DNA of 64,000 bases from Vespa crabro (lineage: Eukaryota > Arthropoda > Insecta > Hymenoptera > Vespidae): the NCBI RefSeq assembly GCF_910589235.1, contig NW_025813663.1, forward strand, positions 124,001-188,000, given 5' to 3'. The stretch's first letter is position 1. Every line of letters begins with the position of its first letter. Positions 1 through 11,100 of the stretch are shown here, piece after piece. Under the pieces are notes generated by a model. It saw only the letters and a program-made list of their open reading frames with translations. It made no database searches and had not been told where the DNA came from. A program made the translations under genes and the position numbers.

Positions 1-345
1 TTATCTTCGCATATACCGAAATTCGCGTATGTCGATTACGTTTTTCGACAATTATCATATGAAAACGCGTATTTAAACATAGTAAAAACGTTATATTCTT
101 GTTATATTCTTTATTCTGCATCGATAGAATATAAAATCATTGAAATTGAACGAGATTTCAAGTTTTCGTTTTTCGACGATACGCGTTTATGAGCGAAAAA
201 TCGTATATACGATATGAAAGAATGTTAAAAACTTTGATTCCAATATAAAATAGTTGTTTGATCTTATGAAATGCAATGTTCTGAATCGATTGGTAACATT
301 TTTCTAACTGTGGCACAAGTATTATTAAAGATTTCACGATTTTAT

Positions 346-362
346 CTTCGCATATACCGAAA
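346..362 (-). other. CENP-B-box-like 17-bp motif (one per monomer; example in monomer 2)
   Basis: The minus strand reads tttcggtatatgcgaag. Against the mammalian CENP-B box core (TTCG, four bases, A, two bases, CGGG) it matches TTCG, A and CG and has AA where the box has GG, so 7 of 9 core bases agree. The plus strand of the same segment matches 6 of 9. The motif sits at monomer positions 5-21 and is present in most monomers. Variants that alter it include ccgcaattc in monomers 42, 68, 72, 82, 87, 113, 117, 169, 171 and 183. Binding is not shown, and a chance match in a CpG-rich repeat is a real alternative. Confidence 0.35.
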
Positions 363-379
363 TTCGCGTATGTCGATTA

Positions 380-390
380 CGTTTTTCGAC
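380..390. repeat. Internal direct repeat, copy a (cgtttttcgac), example in monomer 2
   Basis: This 11-bp string occurs at monomer positions 39-49 and again at 167-177, exactly 128 bp apart, in most monomers. Its first base (position 39, the C of a CpG) is one of the most variable sites in the array: it is changed to A, G or T in different monomer lineages. The repeat may be a trace of how the monomer was assembled, or simply reflect its restricted base composition. Confidence 0.7.
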
Positions 391-402
391 AATTATCATA
401 TG

Positions 403-429
403 AAAACGCGTATTTAAACATAGTAAAAA
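403..429. other. Phased A/T tracts, possible intrinsic curvature (example in monomer 2)
   Basis: In monomer coordinates, aaaa at 62-65, tttaaa at 72-77 and aaaaa at 84-88 have centres 11 to 11.5 bp apart. They are preceded by ttttt at 41-45, about two helical turns upstream. Tracts spaced near the helical repeat are a known source of DNA curvature, which is common in satellites and can favour positioned nucleosomes. This is read from spacing only; no curvature calculation was run. Confidence 0.4.
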
Positions 430-507
430 CGTTATATTCTTGTTATATTCTTTATTCTGCATCGATAGAATATAAAATCATTGAAATTGAACGAGATTTC
501 AAGTTTT

Positions 508-518
508 CGTTTTTCGAC
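508..518. repeat. Internal direct repeat, copy b (cgtttttcgac), example in monomer 2
   Basis: Second copy of the 11-bp string, at monomer positions 167-177. Unlike copy a, it also forms the left arm of a potential hairpin with the cgaaaaa at positions 194-200. Its first base is much less variable across monomers than that of copy a. Confidence 0.7.
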
Positions 519-554
519 GATACGCGTATATGAGCGAAAAATCGTATATACGAT
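508..554. other. Dyad-symmetry cluster (monomer positions 167-213; example in monomer 2)
   Basis: Three inverted-repeat elements overlap within 47 bp. The arms tttttcg (169-175) and cgaaaaa (194-200) can pair as a 7-bp stem, extended by a CG/CG pair across one bulged T. The loop contains the 10-bp perfect palindrome atacgcgtat (179-188). A 14-bp perfect palindrome, atcgtatatacgat, follows at 200-213. The cluster recurs once every 341 bp. Variants that break the 14-bp palindrome are scattered, for example at 2929 and 5657 (tcgtttatacg), in monomers 53 and 97 (cgtacatacg), and in monomers 168, 170 and 182 (gtatttacg). Non-B structures have been proposed as a centromere feature in several eukaryotes; extrusion here is untested. 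Confidence 0.75.
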
Positions 555-3069
555 ATGAAAGAATGTTAAAAACTTTGATTCCAATATAAAATAGATGTTT
601 GATCTTATGAAATGCAATGTTCTGAATCGATTGGTAACATTTTTCTAACTGTGGCACAAGTATTATTAAAGATTTCACGATTTTATCTTCGCATATACCG
701 AAATTCGCGTATGTCGATTACGTTTTTCGACAATTATCATATGAAAACGCGTATTTAAACATAGTAAAAACGTTATATTCTTGTTATATTCTTTATTCTG
801 CATCGATGGAATATAAAATCATTGAAATTGAACGAGATTTCAAGTTTTCGTTTTTCGACGATACGCGTATATGAGCGAAAAATCGTATATACGATATGAA
901 AGAATGTTAAAAACTTTGATTCCAATATAAAATAGATGTTTGATCTTATGAAATGCAATGTTCTGAATCGATTGGTAACATTTTTCTAACTGTGGCACAA
1001 GTATTATTAAAGATTTCACGATTTTATCTTCGCATATACCGAATTTCGCGTATGTCGATTACGTTTTTCGACAATTATCATATGAAAACGCGTATTTAAA
1101 CATAGTAAAAACGTTATATTCTTGTTATATTCTTTATTCTGCATCGATAGAATATAAAATCATTGAAATTGAACGAGATTTCAAGTTTTCGTTTTTCGAC
1201 GATACGCGTATATGAGCGAAAAATCGTATATACGATATGAAAGAATGTTAAAAACTTTGATTCCAATATAAAATAGATGTTTGATCTTATGAAATGCAAT
1301 GTTCTGAATCGATTGGTAACATTTTTCTAACTGTGGCACAAGTATTATTAAAGATTTCACGATTTTATCTTCGCATATACCGAAATTTGCGTATGTCGAT
1401 TTCGTTTTTCGACAATTATCATATGAAAACGCGTATTTAAACATAGTAAAAACGTTATATTCTTGTTATATTCTTTATTCTGCATCGATAGAATATAAAA
1501 TCATTGAAATTGAACGAGATTTCAAGTTTTCGTTTTTCGACGATACGCGTATATGAGCGAAAAATCGTATATACGATATGAAAGAATGTTAAAAACTTTG
1601 ATTCCAATATAAAATAGATGTTTGATCTTATGAAATGCAATGTTCTGAATCGATTGGTAACATTTTTCTAACTGTGGCACAAGTATTATTAAAGATTTCA
1701 CGATTTTATCTTCGCATATACCGAATTTCGCGTATGTCGATTACGTTTTTCGACAATTATCATATGAAAACGCGTATTTAAACATAGTAAAAACGTTATA
1801 TTCTTGTTATATTCTTTATTCTGCATCGATAGAATATAAAATCATTGAAATTGAACGAGATTTCAAGTTTTCGTTTTTCGACGATACGCGTATATGAGCG
1901 AAAAATCGTATATACGATATGAAAGAATGTTAAAAACTTTGATTCCAATATAAAATAGATGTTTGATCTTATGAAATGCAATGTTCTGAATCGATTGGTA
2001 ACATTTTTCTAACTGTGGCACAAGTATTATTAAAGATTTCACGATTTTATCTTCGCATATACCGAAATTTGTATATGTCGATTTCGTTTTTCGACAATTA
2101 TCATATGAAAACGCGTATTTAAACATAGTAAAAACGTTATATTCTTGTTATATTCTTTATTCTGCATCGATAGAATATAAAATCATTGAAATTGAACGAG
2201 ATTTCAAGTTTTCGTTTTTCGACGATATGCGTATATGAGCGAAAAATCGTATATACGATATGAAAGAATGTTAAAAACTTTGATTCCAATATAAAATAGA
2301 TGTTTGATCTTATGAAATGCAATGTTCTGAATCGATTGGTAACATTTTTCTAACTGTGGCACAAGTATTATTAAAGATTTCACGATTTTATCTTCGCATA
2401 TACCGAAATTCGCGTATGTCGATTACGTTTTTCGACAATTATCATATGAAAACGCGTATTTAAACATAGTAAAAACGTTATATTCTTGTTATATTCTTTA
2501 TTCTGCATCGATAGAATATAAAATCATTGAAATTGAACGAGATTTCAAGTTTTCGTTTTTCGACGATACGCGTATATGAGCGAAAAATCGTATATACGAT
2601 ATGAAAGAATGTTAAAAACTTTGATTCCAATATAAAATAGATGTTTGATCTTATGAAATGCAATGTTCTGAATCGATTGGTAACATTTTTCTAACTGTGG
2701 CACAAGTATTATTAAAGATTTCACGATTTTATCTTCGCATATACCGAAATTCGCGTATGTCGATTACGTTTTTCTACAATTATCATATGAAAACGCGTAT
2801 TTAAACATAGTAAAAACGTTTTATTCTTGTTATATTCTTTATTCTGCATCGATAGAATATAAAATCATTGAAATTGAACGAGATTTCAAGTTTTCGTTTT
2901 TCGACGATACGCGTATATGAGCGAAAAATCGTTTATACGATATGAAAGAATGTTAAAAACTTTGATTCCAATATAAAATAGATGTTTGATCTTATGAAAT
3001 GCAATGTTCTGAATCGATTGGTAACATTTTTCTAACTGTGGCACAAGTATTATTAAAGATTTCACGATT

Positions 3070-5797
3070 TTATCTTCGCATATACCGAAATTCGCGTATG
3101 TCGATTACGTTTTTCGACAATTATCATATGAAAACGCGTATTTAAACATAGTAAAAACGTTATATTCTTGTTATATTCTTTATTCTGCATCGATAGAATA
3201 TAAAATCATTGAAATTGAACGAGATTTCAAGTTTTCGTTTTTCGACGATACGCGTATATGAGCGAAAAATCGTATATACGATATGAAAGAATGTTAAAAA
3301 CTTTGATTCCAATATAAAATAGATGTTTGATCTTATGAAATGCAATGTTCTGAATCGATTGGTAACATTTTTCTAACTGTGGCACAAGTATTATTAAAGA
3401 TTTCACGATTTTATCTTCGCATATACCGAAATTCGCGTATGTCGATTACGTTTTTCGACAATTATCATATGAAAACGCGTATTTAAACATAGTAAAAACG
3501 TTATATTCTTGTTATATTCTTTATTCTGCATCGATGGAATATAAAATCATTGAAATTGAACGAGATTTCAAGTTTTCGTTTTTCGACGATACGCGTATAT
3601 GAGCGAAAAATCGTATATACGATATGAAAGAATGTTAAAAACTTTGATTCCAATATAAAATAGATGTTTGATCTTATGAAATGCAATGTTCTGAATCGAT
3701 TGGTAACATTTTTCTAACTGTGGCACAAGTATTATTAAAGATTTCACGATTTTATCTTCGCATATACCGAATTTCGCGTATGTCGATTACGTTTTTCGAC
3801 AATTATCATATGAAAACGCGTATTTAAACATAGTAAAAACGTTATATTCTTGTTATATTCTTTATTCTGCATCGATAGAATATAAAATCATTGAAATTGA
3901 ACGAGATTTCAAGTTTTCGTTTTTCGACGATACGCGTATATGAGCGAAAAATCGTATATACGATATGAAAGAATGTTAAAAACTTTGATTCCAATATAAA
4001 ATAGATGTTTGATCTTATGAAATGCAATGTTCTGAATCGATTGGTAACATTTTTCTAACTGTGGCACAAGTATTATTAAAGATTTCACGATTTTATCTTC
4101 GCATATACCGAAATTTGCGTATGTCGATTTCGTTTTTCGACAATTATCATATGAAAACGCGTATTTAAACATAGTAAAAACGTTATATTCTTGTTATATT
4201 CTTTATTCTGCATCGATAGAATATAAAATCATTGAAATTGAACGAGATTTCAAGTTTTCGTTTTTCGACGATACGCGTATATGAGCGAAAAATCGTATAT
4301 ACGATATGAAAGAATGTTAAAAACTTTGATTCCAATATAAAATAGATGTTTGATCTTATGAAATGCAATGTTCTGAATCGATTGGTAACATTTTTCTAAC
4401 TGTGGCACAAGTATTATTAAAGATTTCACGATTTTATCTTCGCATATACCGAATTTCGCGTATGTCGATTACGTTTTTCGACAATTATCATATGAAAACG
4501 CGTATTTAAACATAGTAAAAACGTTATATTCTTGTTATATTCTTTATTCTGCATCGATAGAATATAAAATCATTGAAATTGAACGAGATTTCAAGTTTTC
4601 GTTTTTCGACGATACGCGTATATGAGCGAAAAATCGTATATACGATATGAAAGAATGTTAAAAACTTTGATTCCAATATAAAATAGATGTTTGATCTTAT
4701 GAAATGCAATGTTCTGAATCGATTGGTAACATTTTTCTAACTGTGGCACAAGTATTATTAAAGATTTCACGATTTTATCTTCGCATATACCGAAATTTGT
4801 ATATGTCGATTTCGTTTTTCGACAATTATCATATGAAAACGCGTATTTAAACATAGTAAAAACGTTATATTCTTGTTATATTCTTTATTCTGCATCGATA
4901 GAATATAAAATCATTGAAATTGAACGAGATTTCAAGTTTTCGTTTTTCGACGATACGCGTATATGAGCGAAAAATCGTATATACGATATGAAAGAATGTT
5001 AAAAACTTTGATTCCAATATAAAATAGATGTTTGATCTTATGAAATGCAATGTTCTGAATCGATTGGTAACATTTTTCTAACTGTGGCACAAGTATTATT
5101 AAAGATTTCACGATTTTATCTTCGCATATACCGAAATTCGCGTATGTCGATTACGTTTTTCGACAATTATCATATGAAAACGCGTATTTAAACATAGTAA
5201 AAACGTTATATTCTTGTTATATTCTTTATTCTGCATCGATAGAATATAAAATCATTGAAATTGAACGAGATTTCAAGTTTTCGTTTTTCGACGATACGCG
5301 TATATGAGCGAAAAATCGTATATACGATATGAAAGAATGTTAAAAACTTTGATTCCAATATAAAATAGATGTTTGATCTTATGAAATGCAATGTTCTGAA
5401 TCGATTGGTAACATTTTTCTAACTGTGGCACAAGTATTATTAAAGATTTCACGATTTTATCTTCGCATATACCGAAATTCGCGTATGTCGATTACGTTTT
5501 TCTACAATTATCATATGAAAACGCGTATTTAAACATAGTAAAAACGTTTTATTCTTGTTATATTCTTTATTCTGCATCGATAGAATATAAAATCATTGAA
5601 ATTGAACGAGATTTCAAGTTTTCGTTTTTCGACGATACGCGTATATGAGCGAAAAATCGTTTATACGATATGAAAGAATGTTAAAAACTTTGATTCCAAT
5701 ATAAAATAGATGTTTGATCTTATGAAATGCAATGTTCTGAATCGATTGGTAACATTTTTCTAACTGTGGCACAAGTATTATTAAAGATTTCACGATT
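3070..5797. repeat. 8-monomer higher-order repeat, copy 2 (monomers 10-17, 2728 bp)
   Basis: This copy repeats the full marker series of copy 1 in order at +2728 bp: cgatggaat near 3534, ccgaatttcg near 3767 and 4449, the aaatttg variants near 4112 and 4794, and the triple-marker monomer at 5457-5797. The only difference noticed in the marked monomers is gatacgcg near 4952 in place of gatatgcg. The match ends at monomer 18, which has its own aaaactttatattc near 5883. Confidence 0.9.
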
Positions 5798-8184
5798 TTA
5801 TCTTCGCATATACCGAAATTCGCGTATGTCGATTACGTTTTTCGACAATTATCATATGAAAACGCGTATTTAAACATAGTAAAAACTTTATATTCTTGTT
5901 ATATTCTTTATTCTGCATCGATAGAATATAAAATCATTGAAATTGAACGAGATTTCAAGTTTTCGTTTTTCGACGATACGCGTATATGAGCGAAAAATCG
6001 TATATACGATATGAAAGAATGTTAAAAACTTTGATTCCAATATAAAATAGATGTTTGATCTTATGAAATGCAATGTTCTGAATCGATTGGTAACATTTTT
6101 CTAACTGTGGCACAAGTATTATTAAAGATTTCACGATTTTATCTTCGCATATACCGAAATTCGCGTATGTCGATTACGTTTTTCGACAATTATCATATGA
6201 AAACGCGTATTTAAACATAGTAAAAACGTTATATTCTTGTTATATTCTTTATTCTGCATCGATAGAATATAAAATCATTGAAATTGAACGAGATTTCAAG
6301 TTTTCGTTTTTCGACGATACGCGTATATGAGCGAAAAATCGTATATACGATATGAAAGAATGTTAAAAACTTTGATTCCAATATAAAATAGATGTTTGAT
6401 CTTATGAAATGCAATGTTCTGAATCGATTGGTAACATGTTTCTAACTGTGGCACAAGTATTATTAAAGATTTCACGATTTTATCTTCACATATACCGAAA
6501 TTCGCGTATGTCGATTACGTTTTTGGACAATTATCATATGAAAACGCGTATTTAAACATAGTAAAAACGTTATATTCTTGTTATATTCTTTATTCTGCAT
6601 CGATAGAATATAAAATCATTGAAATTGAACGAGATTTCAAGTTTTCGTTTTTCGACGATACGCGTATATGAGCGAAAAATCGTTTATACGATATGAAAGA
6701 ATGTTAAAAACTTTGATTCCAATATAAAATAGATGTTTGATCTTATGAAATGCAATGTTCTGAATCGATTGGTAACATTTTTCTAACTGTGGCACAAGTA
6801 TTATTAAAGATTTCACGATTTTATCTTCGCATATACCGAAATTCGCGTATGTCGATTACGTTTTTCGACAATTATCATATGAAAACGCGTATTTAAACAT
6901 AGTAAAAACGTTATATTCTTGTTATATTCTTTATTCTGCATCGATAGAATATAAAATCATTGAAATTGAACGAGATTTCAAGTTTTCGTTTTTCGACGAT
7001 ACGCGTATATGAGCGAAAAATCGTATATACGATATGAAACAATGTTAAAAACTTTGATTCCAATATAAAATAGTTGTTTGATCTTATGAAATGCAATGTT
7101 CTGAATCGATTGGTAACATTTTTCTAACTGTGGCACAAGTATTATTAAAGATTTCACGATTTTATCTTCGCATATACCGAAATTCGCGTATGTCGATTAC
7201 GTTTTTCGACAATTATCATATGAAAACGCGTATTTAAACATAGTAAAAACGTTATATTCTTGTTATATTCTTTATTCTGCATCGATAGAATATAAAATCA
7301 TTGAAATTGAACGAGATTTCAAGTTTTCGTTTTTCGACGATACGCGTATATGAGCGAAAAATCGTATATACGATATGAAAGAATGTTAAAAACTTTGATT
7401 CCAATATAAAATAGATGTTTGATCTTATGAAATGCAATGTTCTGAATCGATTGGTAACATTTTTCTAACTGTGGCACAAGTATTATTAAAGATTTCACGA
7501 TTTTATCTTCGCATATACCGAAATTCGCGTATGTCGATTACGTTTTTCGACAATTATCATATGAAAACGCGTATTTAAACATAGTAAAAACGTTATATTC
7601 TTGTTATATTCTTTATTCTGCATCGATAGAATATAAAATCATTGAAATTGAACGAGATTTCAAGTTTTCGTTTTTCGACGATACGCGTATGTGAGCGAAA
7701 AATCGTATATACGATATGAAAGAATGTTAAAAACTTTGATTCCAATATAAAATAGATGTTTGATCTTATGAAATGCAATGTTCTGAATCGATTGGTAACA
7801 TTTTTCTAACTGTCGCACAAGTATTATTAAAGATATCACGATTTTATCTTCGCATATACCGAAATTCGCGTATGTCAATTACGTTTTTCGTCAATTATCA
7901 TATGAAAACGCGTATTTAAACATAGTAAAAACATTATATTCTTGTTATATACTTTATTCTGCATCGATAGAATATAAAATCATTGAAATTGAACGAGATT
8001 TCAAGTTTTCGTTTTTCGACGATACGCGTATACGAGCGAAAAATCGTATATACGATATGAAAGAATGTTAAAAACTTTGATTCCAATATAAAATAGATGT
8101 TTGATCTTATGAAATGCAATGTTCTGAATCGATTGGTAACATTTTTCTAACTGTGGCACAAGTATTATTAAAGATTTCACGATT
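5798..8184. repeat. Mosaic satellite segment (monomers 18-24)
   Basis: Seven monomers do not extend the 8-monomer HOR. Monomer 20 shares cgtttatacg with monomers 9 and 17 but has tttttggac where they have tttctac. Monomer 21 has gaaacaatg and tagttgtttg. Monomer 23 ends with ctgtcgcac, and monomer 24 carries tgtcaattacg, ttcgtcaatt, aacattat and tatacgagc. These last two features reappear three monomers later in monomers 26-27, so this stretch holds an early or partial copy of that pair. Confidence 0.85.
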
Positions 8185-11100
8185 TTATCTTCGCATATAC
8201 CGAAATTCGCGTATGTCGATTATGTTTTTCGACAATTATCATATGAAAACGCGTATTTAAACATAGTAAAAACGTTATATTCTTGTTATATTCTTTATTC
8301 TGCATCGATAGAATATAAAATCATTGAAATTGAACGAGATTTCAAGTTTTCGTTTTTCGACGAAACGCGTATATGAGCGAAAAATCGTATATACGATATG
8401 AAAGAATGTTAAAAACTTTGATTCCAATATAAAATAGATGTTTGATCTTATGAAATGCAATGTTCTGAATCGATTGGTAACATTTTTCTAACTGTGGCAC
8501 AAGTATTATTAAAGATTTCACGATTTTATCTTCGCATATACCGAAATTCGCGTATGTCGATTACGTTTTTCGACAATTATCATATGAAAACGCGTATTTA
8601 AACATAGTAAAAACGTTATATTCTTGTTATATTCTTTATTCTGCATCGATAGAACATAAAATCATTGAAATTGAACGAGATTTCAAGTTTTCGTTTTTCG
8701 ACGATACGCGTATATGAGCGAAAAATCGTATATACGATATGAAAGAATGTTAAAAACTTTGATTCCAATATAAAATAGATGTTTGATCTTATGAAATGCA
8801 ATGTTCTGAATCGATTGGTAACATTTTTCTAACTGTCGCACAAGTATTATTAAAGATTTCACGATTTTATCTTCGCATATACCGAAATTCGCGTATGTCA
8901 ATTACGTTTTTCGTCAATTATCATATGAAAACGCGTATTTAAACATAGTAAAAACATTATATTCTTGTTATATTCTTTATTCTGCATCGATAGAATATAA
9001 AATCATTGAAATTGAACGAGATTTCAAGTTTTCGTTTTTCGACGATACGCGTATACGAGCGAAAAATCGTATATACGATATGAAAGAATGTTAAAAACTT
9101 TGATTCCAATATAAAATAGATGTTTGATCTTATGAAATGCAATGTTTTGAATCGATTGGTAACATTTTTCTAACTGTGGCACAAGTATTATTAAAGATTT
9201 CACGATTTTATCTTCGCATATACCGAAATTCGCGTATGTCGATTACGTTTTTCGACAATTATCATATGAAAACGCGTATTTAAACATAGTAAAAACGTTA
9301 TATTCTTGTTATATTCTTTATTCTGCATCGATAGAATATAAAATCATTGAAATTGAACGAGATTTCAAGTTTTCGTTTTTCTACGATACGCGTATATGAG
9401 TGAAAAATCGTATATACGATATGAAAGAATGTTAAAAACTTTGATTCCAATATAAAATAGTTGTTTGATCTTATGAAATGCAATGTTCTGAATCGATTGG
9501 TAACATTTTTCTAACTGTGGCACAAGTATTATTAAAGATTTCACGATTTTATCTTCGCATATACCGAAATTCGCGTATGTCGATTACGTTTTTCGACAAT
9601 TATCATATGAAAACGCGTATTTAAACATAGTAAAAACGTTATATTCTTGTTATATTCTTTATTCTGCATCGATAGAATATAAAATCATTGAAATTGAACG
9701 AGATTTCAAGTTTTCGTTTTTCGACGATACGCGTATATGAGCGAAAAATCGTATATACGATATGAAAGAATGTTAAAAACTTTGATTCCAATATAAAATA
9801 GATGTTTGATCTTATGAAATGCAATGTTCTGAATCGATTGGTAACATTTTTCTAACTGTGGCACAAGTATTATTAAAGATTTCACGATTTTATCTTCGCA
9901 TATACCGAAATTCGCGTATGTCGATTACGTTTTTCGACAATTATCATATGAAAACGCGTATTTAAACATAGTAAAAACGTTATATTCTTGTTATATTCTT
10001 TATTCTGCATCGATAGAATATAAAATCATTGAAATTGAACGTGATTTCAAGTTTTCGTTTTTCGACGATACGCGTATATGAGCGAAAAATCGTATATACG
10101 ATATGAAAGAATGTTAAAAACTTTGATTCCAATATAAAATAGATGTTTGATCTTATGAAATGCAATGTTCTGAATCGATTGGTAACATTTTTCTAACTGT
10201 GGCACAAGTATTATTAAAGATTTCACGATTTTATCTTCGCATATACCGAAATTCGCGTATGTCGATTACGTTTTTCGACAATTATCATATGAAAACGCGT
10301 ATTTAAACATAGTAAAAACGTTATATTCTTGTTATATTCTTTATTCTGCATCGATAGAATATAAAATCATTGAAATTGAACGAGATTTCAAGTTTTCGTT
10401 TTTGGACGATACGCGTATATGAGCGAAAAATCGTATATACGATATGAAAGAATGTTAAAAACTTTGATTCCAATATAAAATAGATGTTTGATCTTATGAA
10501 ATGCAATGTTCTGAATCGATTGGTAACATTTTTCTAACTGTGGCAGAAGTATTATTAAAGATTTCACGATTTTATCTTCGCATATACCGAAATTCGCGTA
10601 TGTCGATTACGTTTTTCGACAATTATCATATGAAAACGCGTATTTAAACATAGTAAAAACGTTATATTCTTGTTATATTCTTTATTCTGCATCGATAGAA
10701 TATAAAATCATTGAAATTGAACGAGATTTCAAGTTTTCGTTTTTCGACGATACGCGTATATGAGCGAAAAATCGTATATACGATATGAAAGAATGTTAAA
10801 AACTTTGATTCCAATATAAAATAGATGTTTGATCTTATGAAATGCAATGTTCTGAATCGATTGGTAACATTTTTCTAACTGTGGTACTAGTATTATTAAA
10901 GATTTCACGATTTTATCTTCGCATATACCGAAATTCGCGTATGTCGATTACGTTTTTCGACAATTATCATATGAAAACGCGTATTTAAACATAGTAAAAA
11001 CGTTATATTCTTGTTATATTCTTTATTCTGCATCGATAGAATATAAAATCATTGAAATTGAACGAGATTTCAAGTTTTCGTTTTTCGACGATACGCGTAT

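Larger units (their letters stand above)
342..682. repeat. Reference monomer (monomer 2) of the 341-bp satellite
   Basis: I use this copy as the working consensus because I see no private variant in it, and identical or near-identical copies recur throughout the window. By hand it has 22 CpG against about 7 expected from its base composition, but only 8 GpC. Internal landmarks in monomer coordinates are a CENP-B-box-like motif at 5-21, direct repeats at 39-49 and 167-177, palindromes at 55-62, 179-188, 200-213 and 284-291, and two acgcgt sites at 65-70 and 181-186. The starting phase is arbitrary and chosen to match the first base of the window. The length is close to twice a 170-bp nucleosome repeat, which is an inference about packaging and not evidence of it. 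Confidence 0.95.
342..3069. repeat. 8-monomer higher-order repeat, copy 1 (monomers 2-9, 2728 bp)
   Basis: Ordered marker variants define the unit: cgatggaat in monomer 3, ccgaatttcg in 4 and 6, aaatttgcg with gatttcg in 5, aaatttgtatatg with gatttcg in 7, and tttctac plus cgttttattc plus cgtttatacg in 9. Every one recurs 2728 bp downstream. Monomer 7 carries a private gatatgcg (near 2224) not shared with the second copy. The outer boundary is approximate because flanking monomers are near-consensus and give no marker. Confidence 0.9.

Noticed and set aside
1..341. Possible origin of the 341-bp unit as a diverged dimer of ~155-170-bp halves
   Set aside because: cgcgtat (24-30 and 182-188) and atatgaaa (57-64 and 212-219) recur at spacings of 158 and 155 bp, but the sequence between them does not align convincingly by eye. 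A sensitive self-alignment against shuffled controls would be needed.
403..429. Promoter-like TATA or polyadenylation signals (tataaaat, aataaa-like strings)
   Set aside because: Such strings are expected by chance in a 71% A+T repeat. No associated gene or transcript feature is visible.
432..617. Recurrent 61-codon open frame on the minus strand, present in nearly every monomer
   Set aside because: It begins with TTG, not ATG, and most copies have no in-frame ATG (a few variant copies have an internal Met). Copies are lost freely by point changes (for example monomers 1, 9, 17, 20, 40 and 51), and surviving copies carry many radical amino-acid changes. It reads as an inevitable by-product of a conserved repeat.
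1181..1444. 87-codon minus-strand open frames crossing monomer boundaries (also at 1863-2126, 3909-4172, 4591-4854), and 72-codon relatives
   Set aside because: They exist only where point variants such as gatttcg or ctgtcgcac remove a stop, and they copy with the HOR that carries those variants. There is no coding signature, and they overlap the other spurious frame.
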